A DNA stretch of 64,000 nucleotides from Variovorax paradoxus (GCF_030815975.1 NZ_JAUSXL010000001.1:682001-746000), one strand, 5' to 3'. Positions 25,488 through 34,581 are shown, numbered from the stretch's first letter. Program-made: numbers and translations. The notes: generated by a model from the sequence alone, not told the origin.

Positions 25488-26786
25488 ATGAGTCAGCAAC
25501 AAGACCTCCTGCGCGACGCGATGCGCCGCCTCAATCTCACGCGCGATGCGTTTTCCGAACGGCTGGGTGTGCGCCGCCGCGCGCTGGACACCTGGCTGCT
25601 GCCGTCCGAGTCGAGCGAGTCGCGGGCGATGCCGGAGATGGTCGGCAAGTTCGTTGCCGAGATTCTTCAGCGCGAGGCGTTCGACGCCGGCGCCGGCCCG
25701 GCGGGCACAGGGCCGCAGCGCCCGCTCGCGCAGCGCATCGCGGCCGAAGGCAAGCCGCAGCTGCTGTCGGTCGCGCAGTTCGAGCGCGGCAGCCTCGAGG
25801 ACCTGTTCCACGTCGCCGACGTGATGCAGCCGATCGCGCGCCGGCAGAAGGTCACGCGCATCCTCGAAGGCGCCGTGCTCGGCAGCCTGTTCTTCGAGGC
25901 CAGCACGCGCACGCGCGTGAGCTTCGGTGCGGCCTTCTGCCGGCTCGGCGGCACGGTGTGCGACACCACCGGCTTCACCTTCTCGTCGATGGCCAAGGGC
26001 GAGTCGATCTACGACACCAGCCGCGTGATGAGCGGCTATGTCGATGCGCTGGTGGTGCGCCATCCCGAGCAGGGCTCGGTGGCCGAGTTCGCGCGCGCCA
26101 CCAACATCCCGGTCATCAATGCCGGCGACGGTCCCGGCGAACATCCGAGCCAGGCCATCCTCGACCTGTACACCATCCAGCGCGAGTTCTCGCGCATGGG
26201 CAAGCTGGTCGACGGCACGCATGTGGCGATGGTCGGCGACCTCAAGTACGGCCGCACCGTGCATTCGCTGATCCGCCTGCTGTCGCTCTACCGCGGGCTG
26301 AAGTTCACGCTGATTGCGCCGCCGTCGCTGGAGATGCCGGCCTACCTGGTCGAACTGGTCGCACGCAACGGCCATGTCATCGAGCAGACCTCCTCGCTGG
26401 CGCAGGGGCTGCGCGGCGCCGACGTGGTCTACGCCACACGCGTGCAGAAGGAACGGTTCGCGAATGGAGAAACGCTGGAGGGCTACACGCCCGAGTTCCA
26501 GGTGTGCAAGGCCCTGGTTGATGCGGCCTGCAAGCCCGACACGATCCTCATGCACCCGCTGCCGCGCGACGGGCGCCCGGGCGCGAACGACCTGAGCGTG
26601 GACCTCAACCACGATTCGCGACTGGCGATTTTCAGGCAGACCGACAACGGCATCCCGGTGCGCATGGCGATCTTCGCGGTGCTGATGGGCGTGGAGCAGC
26701 AGGTGGCGCGTTCGATGCGCGATGCGAGCTGGCGTTCGCCGGCGCACATCGGGCCGGATGATGCGGACTTCGATGGGCTGGACTGA
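25488..26786 (+). CDS. aspartate carbamoyltransferase with N-terminal HTH domain
   Basis: 432 residues against about 310 for ordinary ATCase catalytic chains. Residues 1-60 look like a helix-turn-helix unit (LRDAMRRLNLTRDAFSERLG, then RRRALDTWLLPSE). The catalytic part carries FFEASTRTRVSF (carbamoyl phosphate loop, residue 134), SMAKGES, GDLKYGRTVHS (residue 250) and HPLPRDGRP (residue 356). SMAKGES marks ATCase rather than ornithine transcarbamylase. The enzyme makes N-carbamoyl-L-aspartate in pyrimidine synthesis. No other pyr gene is near, so it may be a second, separately regulated enzyme. Start chosen at MSQQQDLLRD. An ATG 27 bases upstream lies inside the inverted repeat region. The last 20 residues are copied at 22282. 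Confidence 0.9.
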   Translation: MSQQQDLLRDAMRRLNLTRDAFSERLGVRRRALDTWLLPSESSESRAMPEMVGKFVAEILQREAFDAGAGPAGTGPQRPLAQRIAAEGKPQLLSVAQFERGSLEDLFHVADVMQPIARRQKVTRILEGAVLGSLFFEASTRTRVSFGAAFCRLGGTVCDTTGFTFSSMAKGESIYDTSRVMSGYVDALVVRHPEQGSVAEFARATNIPVINAGDGPGEHPSQAILDLYTIQREFSRMGKLVDGTHVAMVGDLKYGRTVHSLIRLLSLYRGLKFTLIAPPSLEMPAYLVELVARNGHVIEQTSSLAQGLRGADVVYATRVQKERFANGETLEGYTPEFQVCKALVDAACKPDTILMHPLPRDGRPGANDLSVDLNHDSRLAIFRQTDNGIPVRMAIFAVLMGVEQQVARSMRDASWRSPAHIGPDDADFDGLD

Positions 26787-26940
26787 ATAGGGCGTCCGGC
26801 CGGGCGCGCGATCGGGGCAACCAGATTGCGGTTTCTCCATCCGAAATTACAAAGCACCTTTTCATGCCTTGATGCATGCCGTGAGGCGCACGCTTCTAGA
26901 CTGGGCAGCCATTCCGCACCCCCATCCAGGAGACATCGCC

Positions 26941-26985
26941 ATGCCTGTCCGGAAGCGCTTCGGCGGCTTTCTGCCCGGGCCATGA
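26941..26985 (+). other. 14-codon ORF with a good ribosome site; leader peptide or remnant
   Basis: CAGGAGACATCGCC precedes ATG and the reading MPVRKRFGGFLPGP, then a stop. The ribosome site is as strong as those of full genes nearby, and the ORF lies 79 bases upstream of an acyl-CoA dehydrogenase gene. It could be a leader peptide or what is left of a deleted gene. Confidence 0.3.
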
Positions 26986-27064
26986 GCGGGTGGCTTGCAG
27001 GCAAGGCTCGAGCGACCCAGGCCGGGTCCGCAGCTGTCGCCCTCCTTCATTTCGAGGAAAACAC

Positions 27065-28231
27065 GTGATCCGAGATCCTTCCGCATTCGATGAGACGTTG
27101 AGCGCGCTGCGGCGCTATGTGCGCGAGCGGCTGATTCCGCGCGAGGCGGAGGTCGAACGGCTGGACGAGGTGCCGGCCGACGTCGTCGAGGACCTGGCGA
27201 CGCGTGGCTTCTTCGGCTGGTCCATCCCCGAGGCCTGGGGCGGCGCGGGCATGACGACCGAGGAGCTGGTGCTGGGCGCGATGGAGTTGTCGCAGGCCTC
27301 GGTCGCCTTCCGGGCGCGGGTGGGCACCAACACCGGCATCGGCTCGGAGGCACTGGTCGCCGACGGCACGCCGGCGCAGCAGGCCCGTTACCTGCCGCTC
27401 TTGGCCAGCGGCGAGTTGACCGGCGCGTTCGCGCTGACCGAACCGGATGCCGGCTCGGACGCGACCGCGCTGAAGACGAGCGCGGTGCGTGACGGCGACC
27501 ATTACGTGCTCAATGGCACCAAATGCTTCATCACCAACGCGCCCATCGCGGGCCTGTTCACGGTGATGGCGCGCACCGATCCCTCGGACCGTTCCGCCAG
27601 TGGCATTTCGGCCTTCCTGGTCGAGCGCGCAACGCCCGGCCTCTCGACGGGCGAGCCCTACCGAAAGATGGGCCAGGCCGGATCGCCGGTGTCCGAAGTC
27701 CACCTGATCGATTGCCGCGTGCCGGCCACCAGCATCATCGGCGGCGCCGAGGGCATGGGCTTCAAGACGGCGATGAAGGTGCTGAACAAGCAGCGCATCC
27801 ATCTTGCGGCCCTGTGCACCGGGCCGGCCATCCGCATGCTGGACGAGGCCGTGGCATGGACCTGCCAGCGGCGGCAGTTCGGCCAGCCGGTGGCGGGCTT
27901 CCAGCTGGTGCAGGCCTTGATCGCCGACTGCCAGACCGAGATCCAGGCAGCGCGCGCCCTGATCCTGCAGACCGCGCGCCAGCGCGACGACGGCGAGGAC
28001 GTGGCCATGCAGGCGTCGATCTGCAAGTACTTCGCCTCGGAGATGTGCGGCCGCGTGGCGGACCGTTGCGTGCAGATGCTGGGCGGCACGGGTTTCATCC
28101 AGGGCCATCCCATCGAGCGCTTTTACCGCGACGTGCGGCTGTTCCGCCTCTACGAGGGCACGAGCCAGATTCATCAGCTCAACATCGCGAAGCGCACCAT
28201 CGCGGCGGCCGGCCATCGCCTGGGCGACTGA
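27065..28231 (+). CDS. acyl-CoA dehydrogenase
   Basis: 388 residues from a GTG preceded by GAGGAAAA. It is a full-length flavoprotein of the short/medium-chain type. FALTEPDAGSDATALKT near residue 122 contacts FAD and substrate, CFITNAPIAGLF follows, and the C-terminal YEGTSQIHQLNIA near 363 carries the catalytic Glu. It oxidises an acyl-CoA to the trans-2-enoyl-CoA and passes electrons to ETF. The next gene is a CaiB/BaiF CoA-transferase 41 bases on, so the pair probably activates an acid with CoA from another thioester and then dehydrogenates it. The substrate is unknown. Confidence 0.92.
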   Translation: MIRDPSAFDETLSALRRYVRERLIPREAEVERLDEVPADVVEDLATRGFFGWSIPEAWGGAGMTTEELVLGAMELSQASVAFRARVGTNTGIGSEALVADGTPAQQARYLPLLASGELTGAFALTEPDAGSDATALKTSAVRDGDHYVLNGTKCFITNAPIAGLFTVMARTDPSDRSASGISAFLVERATPGLSTGEPYRKMGQAGSPVSEVHLIDCRVPATSIIGGAEGMGFKTAMKVLNKQRIHLAALCTGPAIRMLDEAVAWTCQRRQFGQPVAGFQLVQALIADCQTEIQAARALILQTARQRDDGEDVAMQASICKYFASEMCGRVADRCVQMLGGTGFIQGHPIERFYRDVRLFRLYEGTSQIHQLNIAKRTIAAAGHRLGD

Positions 28232-28272
28232 GCGACTCGCACCAAAGACCAGAAAGTCCCGAGGACCATCGA

Positions 28273-29481
28273 ATGAACCACTCTTCCATGCAACCCCTTG
28301 CCGGCGTGCGCGTGCTGGACTTGTCACGGGTGATGGCAGGCCCGCTGTGCGGCATGGCACTGGCCGACCTGGGCGCCGATGTGATCAAGGTCGAGCATCC
28401 CGAGCGCGGCGACGACACGCGCGACTGGGGCGTGCGCATCGGCAGCCACAACACCTCCTACTTCAACAGCTGCAACCGCAACAAGCGCTCCATCTGCGTG
28501 GACCTGCAGGACAAGGAGGGCCAGGCGCTCGTGCGCAAGCTCGCCGCGCAGTGCGACGTGGTCATCCAGAACTTCAAGTACGGCGGCGCGCAGAAGATGG
28601 GCTTGGGCTACGAGGACCTGCGCAGCTTCAACCCGAAGATCATCTACTGCTCAATCTCGGGCTATTCGGTGCTGAGCCCGGAGAAGGCGCGGCCGGGCTA
28701 CGACCTGGTGATCCAGGGCGAGACCGGCCTCATGGCCATGAACGGCGAGGAGGGCCAGGGGCCGCTGAAGTTCGGCATCGCCGCGGTCGACATGTTCACC
28801 GGCATGTACTCGGCGCAGGCGATTCTGGCCGTGCTGTACGAACGCACGCGCACCGGCGCGGGCCGCCACATCCAGATGTCGCTCTACGACAGCGGCATGA
28901 TGATCACGTCCTACTACGGCCTGACCGCCTGGCTGAACAAGGGAGATCCCGCGAAGTTCGGCAACTCGCATCCGTCGATCGTGCCCTATGGCGTGTTCGA
29001 GGCTGCGGACGGTCCGCTGGTGATCGCCGTCGGCAACAACGGTCAGTTCAAGAAGTTCTGCGACGAGGTGATCTTCTGCCCCGAACTGGCCGTCGATCCG
29101 AAGTTCTCCACGAACACCGAGCGCTCGAAGCACCGGCATGAGCTGCTGCCCATCCTGCTCGGCCACATCGCGCTGTTCTCGCGCGTCGATCTCCTCGCGC
29201 GCATGAGCAAGGCCGGCATTCCGTGCGGCGAGGTGCTGGGCCTGTACGAGGCACTGCAGTCCGACCGGACGGCGCAGACCGGCGTCTGGCACCGGTTCGA
29301 GGACGCCGAAGCGGGGGCGCAGGCCGTCCACGCACCGCCCTACATCATTGACAGCGCGCGCTCGGGCGTGCGCCACCCTCCGCCGCACCTGGGGGAGCAC
29401 ACGGCCGAGGTGCTGCGTGAACTGCTGGACATGGACGACGGTCAGCTTGAATCCCTGGCCCGGAGGAGCGTCATCAGATGA
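28273..29481 (+). CDS. CaiB/BaiF family III CoA-transferase
   Basis: 402 residues. LAGVRVLDLSRVMAGPLCGM at the N-terminus, LGADVIKVEHPERGDDTR near residue 35, and GYDLVIQGETGLM near 140 containing the catalytic Asp are typical of family III CoA-transferases. These enzymes form interlocked dimers and move CoA between carboxylic acids through an aspartyl thioester. The gene is in an operon with the acyl-CoA dehydrogenase upstream and converges on a Bug binding-protein gene, with a shared hairpin terminator between. The acid activated is not known. Confidence 0.93.
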   Translation: MNHSSMQPLAGVRVLDLSRVMAGPLCGMALADLGADVIKVEHPERGDDTRDWGVRIGSHNTSYFNSCNRNKRSICVDLQDKEGQALVRKLAAQCDVVIQNFKYGGAQKMGLGYEDLRSFNPKIIYCSISGYSVLSPEKARPGYDLVIQGETGLMAMNGEEGQGPLKFGIAAVDMFTGMYSAQAILAVLYERTRTGAGRHIQMSLYDSGMMITSYYGLTAWLNKGDPAKFGNSHPSIVPYGVFEAADGPLVIAVGNNGQFKKFCDEVIFCPELAVDPKFSTNTERSKHRHELLPILLGHIALFSRVDLLARMSKAGIPCGEVLGLYEALQSDRTAQTGVWHRFEDAEAGAQAVHAPPYIIDSARSGVRHPPPHLGEHTAEVLRELLDMDDGQLESLARRSVIR

Positions 29482-29492
29482 GGAAAATGGGA

Positions 29493-29539
29493 CAAGGCCC
29501 GGACCCATTGCCGACCGAGGGCGATGAGTCCGGGCCTTG
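29493..29539. terminator. bidirectional hairpin between convergent genes
   Basis: CAAGGCCCGGAC (29493-29504) and GTCCGGGCCTTG (29528-29539) are a perfect 12-bp inverted repeat around a 23-base loop. It sits exactly between the CoA-transferase stop and the stop of the convergent binding-protein gene. No long T run follows on either strand. Confidence 0.65.
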
Positions 29540-29556
29540 CCGATGGACCGTTCCGT

Positions 29557-30513
29557 TCAGTGCGACTGCTTGGGCAGGTTCAGGCCGCGCAGCACGGGAA
29601 GCCAGCGGTCCGCCTCGGCCTTGATGAACTTGTCCAGGTCCTCGGGCGTGCCGCCGCGCGGCTCCATGCCGATGGCGCGCGCGCGCGCCACGAAGTCGGG
29701 GTCGGCGATCACCTGGTTGACGGCCTTGTTCAGGCGATCGATCGCGGGCCGTGGCGTGCTGGCAGGCACTGAGAGGGAATACCAGAGCGTGGCTTCCATG
29801 TCGAAACCCTGCTCCTTGAAGGTGGGTGCGTCGGGCACCTGCGGCAGGCGCTTCGAGTCCATCACGCCCAGCACGCGCAGCTTGCCGGCCTTCACGTAAG
29901 GCAGCGATCCCGTGATGGAGGTGCCATGGATGTCGATCTGGTTGCCCAGCAGGGCCTGGAGCGCGGGCGCATCGCCGTTGAAGGGAATGTGCAGCGTGCT
30001 GAAGCCCTGTTCCTTTTCGAAGGCGATGGGTGCCAGGTTCGTCAGGATGGCCGCGCCCGGCGAGCCGCGGTTGATCTTGCCGGGGTTCTGTCTGGCATAG
30101 GCCACCATTTCCTTGATGTTCTTGTAGGGCAGGTCCGTGCGCCCCACGACGATGGCGGGCTGGTAGGCGATCTGCGTGACGGCGGCAAAGTCCTTCGCCG
30201 GGTCGTAGGGCAGCTTGTCGTAGAGCACGCTGTTGTTGGCGAGCGTGCCCAGCGAGGACACGAGCACCGTCTGCCCGTCGGGCTTGGCGCGCGCAACGTA
30301 GTCGGCGGCAAGGATGCCGCTTGCGCCGGGCTTGTTCTCGATGATGACGTTCAGGCCCTGCTTGTTGAGCTCCTGGGCCAGGATGCGGCAGTACTGGTCG
30401 GTGCCGCCGCCTGCGGCAAAGGGCACGACGATGCGGGTCACCTGCTGGGCGAGTGCGGGGGCGAGCGCGCAGGCGCCCAGCGCCAGCCCGATGACGAGTT
30501 TTCGATAGCTCAT
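29557..30513 (-). CDS. Bug/TctC-family tripartite tricarboxylate transporter binding protein
   Basis: 318 residues with a Sec signal (LVIGLALGACALAPALAQ). The mature protein starts at VTRIVVPFAAGGGTDQYCRI, followed by VIIENKPGASGILAADYVA and LPYDPAKDFAAVTQIA, the signatures of Bug proteins. They are Venus-flytrap periplasmic receptors for carboxylic acids, feeding TctAB-type permeases. No permease is near, so it is an orphan receptor like most Bug genes. AACAGGAGACAAGA precedes the ATG. Together with the CoA-transferase operon it suggests uptake of an organic acid, and it is divergent from an SMP-30 gene. Confidence 0.93.
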   Translation of the reverse strand: MSYRKLVIGLALGACALAPALAQQVTRIVVPFAAGGGTDQYCRILAQELNKQGLNVIIENKPGASGILAADYVARAKPDGQTVLVSSLGTLANNSVLYDKLPYDPAKDFAAVTQIAYQPAIVVGRTDLPYKNIKEMVAYARQNPGKINRGSPGAAILTNLAPIAFEKEQGFSTLHIPFNGDAPALQALLGNQIDIHGTSITGSLPYVKAGKLRVLGVMDSKRLPQVPDAPTFKEQGFDMEATLWYSLSVPASTPRPAIDRLNKAVNQVIADPDFVARARAIGMEPRGGTPEDLDKFIKAEADRWLPVLRGLNLPKQSH

Positions 30514-30651
30514 TCTTGTCTCCTGTTCCGGCCCGGAATCGGGCTCTGGAGCCAGTCTAGGTGGCCGCCCTTGGCGCTGCGCTGCACGAAATGAAAAGCA
30601 GCTTTGCGGGAAGCGCCGGCAGGGCGCAGCCCGGCCCTGCACACTTCGCCG

Positions 30652-31533
30652 ATGACCGTGCAGATCACCAGAATCGGAACGAGCCGGGACCAGCTGGGCG
30701 AAAGCCCTTGCTGGGATGCCGATGCGCAGGCGCTGAACTGGATCGACGCGCTCGGCGGCACCCTGTGGCGACTGCACGCGGGCGCCGAGCGGCCTGAGCG
30801 GCATGAGCTGCCCGCGCCCGTGGGCTCGATCGCGCCCAGCCGCGGCGCGGCCGTGGTGGTGGCGCTGCGCAACAGCTTCGCGCGCTACGACTTCGCCACG
30901 CGCACACTGGAGCCGCTGGCCGGCATCCCCGTGGACCACCCGAAGGTGCGCTTCAACGACGGCAAGTGCGATCCGGCGGGCCACTTCCTGGCCGGCACCA
31001 TGCATGTCGACCGCCAGCCCGGCGAGGCGGTCATCGGAGGTCTCTACCGGCTGCGTACCGATCGCCGCGTGGAACAGCTGGCCGACGACATCGGCTTTGC
31101 CAACGGCCCCTGCTTCAGCCCGGACGGCCGCACGCTGTACCTGGCCGACAGCCTGGAGCGCACCATCTGGGCCTACGACTACGACGCGGATGGCCCGCTG
31201 CGCAACAAGCGCGTGTTCGCGAGGACGCATGAATTCGATTCGGGCCCCGACGGCGCGACGGTCGATGCGCAGGGCTTCTTCTGGACGGTGATGACCCGCG
31301 CTGCCAGGCTCGCGCGTTACGCGCCGGACGGTGCGCTGGAACGCCTGATCGAGTTGCCCGCGAGCTATCCGACGAGCATCTGCTTCGGCGGGCCGGGCCT
31401 TGCGCACATGTACCTGACCAGCATTTCCCGCAGCACGCGCCTGCAGGGGGACAAGGCGCAGGACGGCGGGCTGTTCCGGATCGAGGGGATGCCCGCGCCG
31501 GGGCGCCTGCCCGACCGCTACGGAGGCTGCTAG
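30652..31533 (+). CDS. SMP-30/gluconolactonase-family lactonase
   Basis: 293 residues with the six-bladed propeller signatures of the family: LGESPCWDADAQALNWIDAL at residue 12 (metal Glu), VRFNDGKCDPAGHFLAGTMH near 100, GFANGPCFSPDGRTLYLADS near 150 and FDSGPDGATVDAQGFFWTV near 200 (Asn/Asp metal ligands). Such enzymes open sugar-acid lactones in the cytoplasm. Start at MTVQITRIGTSRDQ. It is divergent from the Bug protein across about 140 bases. The substrate is undetermined. Whether it belongs with the organic acid genes is unclear. Confidence 0.88.
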   Translation: MTVQITRIGTSRDQLGESPCWDADAQALNWIDALGGTLWRLHAGAERPERHELPAPVGSIAPSRGAAVVVALRNSFARYDFATRTLEPLAGIPVDHPKVRFNDGKCDPAGHFLAGTMHVDRQPGEAVIGGLYRLRTDRRVEQLADDIGFANGPCFSPDGRTLYLADSLERTIWAYDYDADGPLRNKRVFARTHEFDSGPDGATVDAQGFFWTVMTRAARLARYAPDGALERLIELPASYPTSICFGGPGLAHMYLTSISRSTRLQGDKAQDGGLFRIEGMPAPGRLPDRYGGC

Positions 31534-31624
31534 CGCGCCGAGCTGGGAGCTAAAGACAAAATCGCTCGATATTCGTGCGGATGTCGCTGACAGATCTGGC
31601 CCAAAAGAAAGGGCGGGGCCGGCA

Positions 31625-32044
31625 TTACCCGGCGATGCGCTCCATGGCTTCACGCGCGGTGACGATGGGAATGCCCGCATAGCTGCCCAAGGGCAGGAGG
31701 TCGCGCCGGTCGCCGGAGGCGATCAGGTCGACTGCACCAGCCAGGGCTGCGGCCAGCACGTGGTCGTCGTCGGGGTCGGTGGGCACCACACGCGGCACTT
31801 TCGCGGGTGCGACCATGACGGCGAGCCCGCGCAGATCGTCAACGAGGGTCTTCGGGCTCAACCCGGCCCGGGCCAGGCGATCAGCAAACTTGCCGCGCCC
31901 GAGCACGTCGAGCAGCTCGGCCAGCAGGACTTCACTGGTGCACAGTTCGAACTCGCCTGCACGCGCAGCGTCCAGCAGTTGGCGCGGCAGACCGGTGGAG
32001 ATGATGGCCGAGACGAGCAGATTGGTGTCGATGACGAAGCGCAC
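31625..32044 (-). CDS. PIN-domain toxin (VapC-like)
   Basis: 139 residues. The PIN fold is shown by MRFVIDTNLLVSAIISTG at the start (first Asp), E in EVLLAELLDVL near residue 42 and TDPDDDHVLAAALAG near 90 (acidic triad), then IASGDRRDLL. PIN toxins are Mg-dependent RNases that usually cut tRNA or rRNA. This subtype belongs to the 'putative toxin PIN' group rather than classic VapC. It starts 12 bases after the small upstream gene on the same strand, the usual antitoxin-toxin layout. Confidence 0.85.
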   Translation of the reverse strand: MRFVIDTNLLVSAIISTGLPRQLLDAARAGEFELCTSEVLLAELLDVLGRGKFADRLARAGLSPKTLVDDLRGLAVMVAPAKVPRVVPTDPDDDHVLAAALAGAVDLIASGDRRDLLPLGSYAGIPIVTAREAMERIAG

Positions 32045-32056
32045 GGTGCCCGGGCC

Positions 32057-32293
32057 TCAGGCGCCTTGCCGGCGTGCCTGGCGGGCGGCCTGCACTTCTT
32101 CCTCGATCTCGTCCTCCGACAGCGGCGCCAAGTTCAGTGCATCGAGCTTGGACATTGCTTCACCCAGGCGCGCAGCGGCCGCCGCGCGCTCCTCGCGTGC
32201 GGCCAGGAACTCGACGAAGTCCACCACTTCGGCCACGCGGCCGGGCGGCAGTTGCTTCAGGCGCTCGATCAGGCGAGTCTCGATGGCAGTCAT
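32057..32293 (-). CDS. antitoxin of the PIN module
   Basis: 78 residues: MTAIETRLIERLKQLPPGRV and AEVVDFVEFLAAREER, then a long charged helix and an Arg-rich end. This resembles DUF2281-like antitoxins with an N-terminal strand-helix-helix unit and a disordered toxin-binding tail. GAGGAACC precedes the ATG. The palindrome GTTGTACAAC 42 bases upstream is a likely self-repression site. The assignment rests on size, charge pattern and the PIN gene behind it. Confidence 0.72.
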   Translation of the reverse strand: MTAIETRLIERLKQLPPGRVAEVVDFVEFLAAREERAAAAARLGEAMSKLDALNLAPLSEDEIEEEVQAARQARRQGA

Positions 32294-32334
32294 GTGTGGT
32301 TCCTCGCTCAGGGTATGCGTCGGTTGGATTTTCA

Positions 32335-32344
32335 GTTGTACAAC
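32335..32344. promoter_or_regulatory. palindrome upstream of the PIN antitoxin
   Basis: GTTGTACAAC is a perfect 10-bp palindrome, with a related half GTTCAATTCAAC just beyond (32347-32358) that is also near-palindromic. Together they make a plausible double operator. Confidence 0.45.
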
Positions 32345-32478
32345 AGGTTCAATTCAACTTGCTCAAGCCTGCCACGAAAAGCCTTGGCCGTGGTAGTGAA
32401 AAACCGGACGGCGTTGCCCATCGCACCCGCATCGTGACGCCGTTCCGCTGCCGGCGCCGCTCCCAGCCGACCCGTGAA

Positions 32479-33387
32479 TTAGCGTTTTTCGCTCCGGAGT
32501 GCGTCCGCCACGTAGTCCACGAAGGCACGCACCTTCAGCGGCAGCACGCGGCTCTGCCGGAAGACCGCGAAGACGCCATTGGAAAAAGCGCGCACCGCAA
32601 AGCGGTATTCAGGCAAAAGCCGCACCAGCGTGCCGCCCTGCAGGTCGTTGCGCACGGTGGCCTCGGACAGCAGCGCCACGCCCATGCCGCCGATGGCGGC
32701 CAGCCGCAGCAGTTCGCCGTTGTTGGCGCTCAGCACGCCCTGGATGGCCAGCTCCTGCTGCTCGCCCGCCTCGTCGATGTACTTCCAGGTGATGACCTCG
32801 CGCTCGCGCCGGTAGGTGAGGCAGCGCACCTGCGGCAGATCGGTGGGATGACGGATGCGCGAGTAGGTCTTCACGAAGGCCGGGCTGGCCACCAGCACCT
32901 CGTCGCTCGACAGCAGCCGCTTGATGACGAAGCCCGAATCGGTGGATTCGCCGGTGCGGATGTCGACGTCGAAGTCGTGCTCGACCAGGTTGACCGGATG
33001 CTCGGAGAGCTCGAGTTCCACGCGGATGTCCGGATAGAGTTCCGCAAAGCGCGGCAGCAGCGGTGCCAGCACGCGCAGGCCGATGTGGGTGCGCGAATGC
33101 ACGCGCAGCCGGCCCTCGGGCCGCTGCCGGGCGTTGTGCACGACCTGTTCGGCCTCGCTCATGAGTTCCAGCACCGCCTCGGCCCGCTCCAGGAAGGCCT
33201 GGCCCGCCTCGGTCACCTTGAGGTTGCGGCTGGTGCGGTCCACCAGCTGCACGCCCAGTTCTTCCTCCAGCGCGCTGATGCGCCGCGAGATGGTGGCCGG
33301 CGACAGGCTGAGGCTGCGGGCCGCGGCCGAGAGGCTGCCCTTCTTCTGGGTGGCCACGAAGATGCGCAGCGAATCGAGGGCCTTCAT
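32479..33387 (-). CDS. LysR-family regulator of the adjacent catabolic operon
   Basis: 302 residues. The N-terminal winged helix reads LRIFVATQKKGSLSAAARSL then SPATISRRISALEEELG. The effector domain follows with HPVNLVEHDFDVDIRTGEST near 140. It belongs to the large group related to DmlR/AllS-like regulators. It is divergent from the monooxygenase operon, with 102 bases between starts, so it is the prime candidate for the inducer-dependent switch of the whole 33-45 kb cluster. Confidence 0.9.
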   Translation of the reverse strand: MKALDSLRIFVATQKKGSLSAAARSLSLSPATISRRISALEEELGVQLVDRTSRNLKVTEAGQAFLERAEAVLELMSEAEQVVHNARQRPEGRLRVHSRTHIGLRVLAPLLPRFAELYPDIRVELELSEHPVNLVEHDFDVDIRTGESTDSGFVIKRLLSSDEVLVASPAFVKTYSRIRHPTDLPQVRCLTYRREREVITWKYIDEAGEQQELAIQGVLSANNGELLRLAAIGGMGVALLSEATVRNDLQGGTLVRLLPEYRFAVRAFSNGVFAVFRQSRVLPLKVRAFVDYVADALRSEKR

Positions 33388-33489
33388 TTCGAAAGACGCA
33401 AAGAAGGTGTGCGTTCGCTGGTGATCCGCAGGGGCCCCGAGTTCCTACGATGGGCTTCGATCAAAACCAGCCAACCAGGAGTGACAGCG

Positions 33490-34581
33490 ATGGATTTCGG
33501 AATCTTCATTCTGATGCAGCAGCGGAACAAGCACAAAACCTCCCACCAGATCCTGCGCGACGCCGTCGAGCAGACTCGCCTGGCGGACGAACTGGGTTTT
33601 GGTGCCGCATGGTACGCCGAGCACCACTTCAGCAACTACGGCCTGTGCTCCTCGCCGCTGACCATGATCGCGCACTGCGCCGCGGTCACCCGCAACATCC
33701 GGCTGGGCACCGGCATCGTGGTCGCGCCGCTGTACACGCCGGCGCGCCTGATTGCGGATGTGGCCATGGTCGACCAGCTGTCCGACGGCCGCCTGAACCT
33801 GGGCATCGGCTCGGGCTACCAGCACTTCGAGTTCGAGCGCTTCGGCGTCTCGCTGGAGTCCGCCAAGGGCCGCACCTTCGAGATGCTCGACATGCTCGAG
33901 GCGGGCCTCACGCAACCCAAGTTCAGCTACGAGGGCGAGTACTACCGCCAGCCCATGAGCGCCATCAGCCAGCGGGCAGTCCAGCGCCCGATGCCGCCGA
34001 TGTGGATCACCAGCGTCGACCCGGCCTTCCTGTCGCGCGCCGTGAAGTCCGGCCACCACGTGTTTGTCTCGGGCGGCGACGGCGGCCTGGAGAAGCTGGC
34101 CGGCACCCGCGCGCTGATCGACAAGGTGGCGGCGGCCGAGGGCAAGGACCCCGCCGGGGTGCAGGTCGGCCTGCTGCGCGCGGCCTATGCGAGCAACAAC
34201 AGGGACGAGGTGGAAAGCTACCTCGAGTGCGCCCGCTACCAGCGCCGCATCGCCGTCAGCCTGAAGCGCCGCACCGCGCAGATCGCCGACGACTACCAGG
34301 TCGAGGAAGGCATCGTCGAGGGCGAGCCGAGCCTGGACGAGATGCGCGCGCTGCTGCCCGTGGGCAGCATCGACACCGTGATCGAACGCGTGGTCAAGGA
34401 GATCCGCACCCTCAAGCCCGTGCACTACTGCTTCCAGACGCAGATGGGCGACTTCGACCAGCCAGCCATGCTGCGCCAGCTCGAGACCTGGGGCAAGGTC
34501 ATCATCCCGGCGGTGCAGCAGGAGATCGCCAACGATCCGCCGCACCGGCCCGCGGCGCGGCCCGAGCTTGCCGCGGCCTGA
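33490..34581 (+). CDS. luciferase-like flavin-dependent monooxygenase
   Basis: 363 residues of the bacterial-luciferase fold: MDFGIFILMQQRNKHKTSHQ, LADELGFGAAWYAEHHFSNY near residue 30, RNIRLGTGIVVAPLYTPARL near 75 and DGRLNLGIGSGYQHFEFERF near 100. The family uses reduced FMN and O2 to oxygenate substrates, including Baeyer-Villiger and desulfonation reactions. The flavin reductase gene follows after 21 bases and would supply the FMNH2. First gene of an 11-gene same-strand run. The Cys- and His-containing substrate region gives no clue to the substrate. CAGGAGTGACAGCG precedes the ATG. Confidence 0.92.
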   Translation: MDFGIFILMQQRNKHKTSHQILRDAVEQTRLADELGFGAAWYAEHHFSNYGLCSSPLTMIAHCAAVTRNIRLGTGIVVAPLYTPARLIADVAMVDQLSDGRLNLGIGSGYQHFEFERFGVSLESAKGRTFEMLDMLEAGLTQPKFSYEGEYYRQPMSAISQRAVQRPMPPMWITSVDPAFLSRAVKSGHHVFVSGGDGGLEKLAGTRALIDKVAAAEGKDPAGVQVGLLRAAYASNNRDEVESYLECARYQRRIAVSLKRRTAQIADDYQVEEGIVEGEPSLDEMRALLPVGSIDTVIERVVKEIRTLKPVHYCFQTQMGDFDQPAMLRQLETWGKVIIPAVQQEIANDPPHRPAARPELAAA

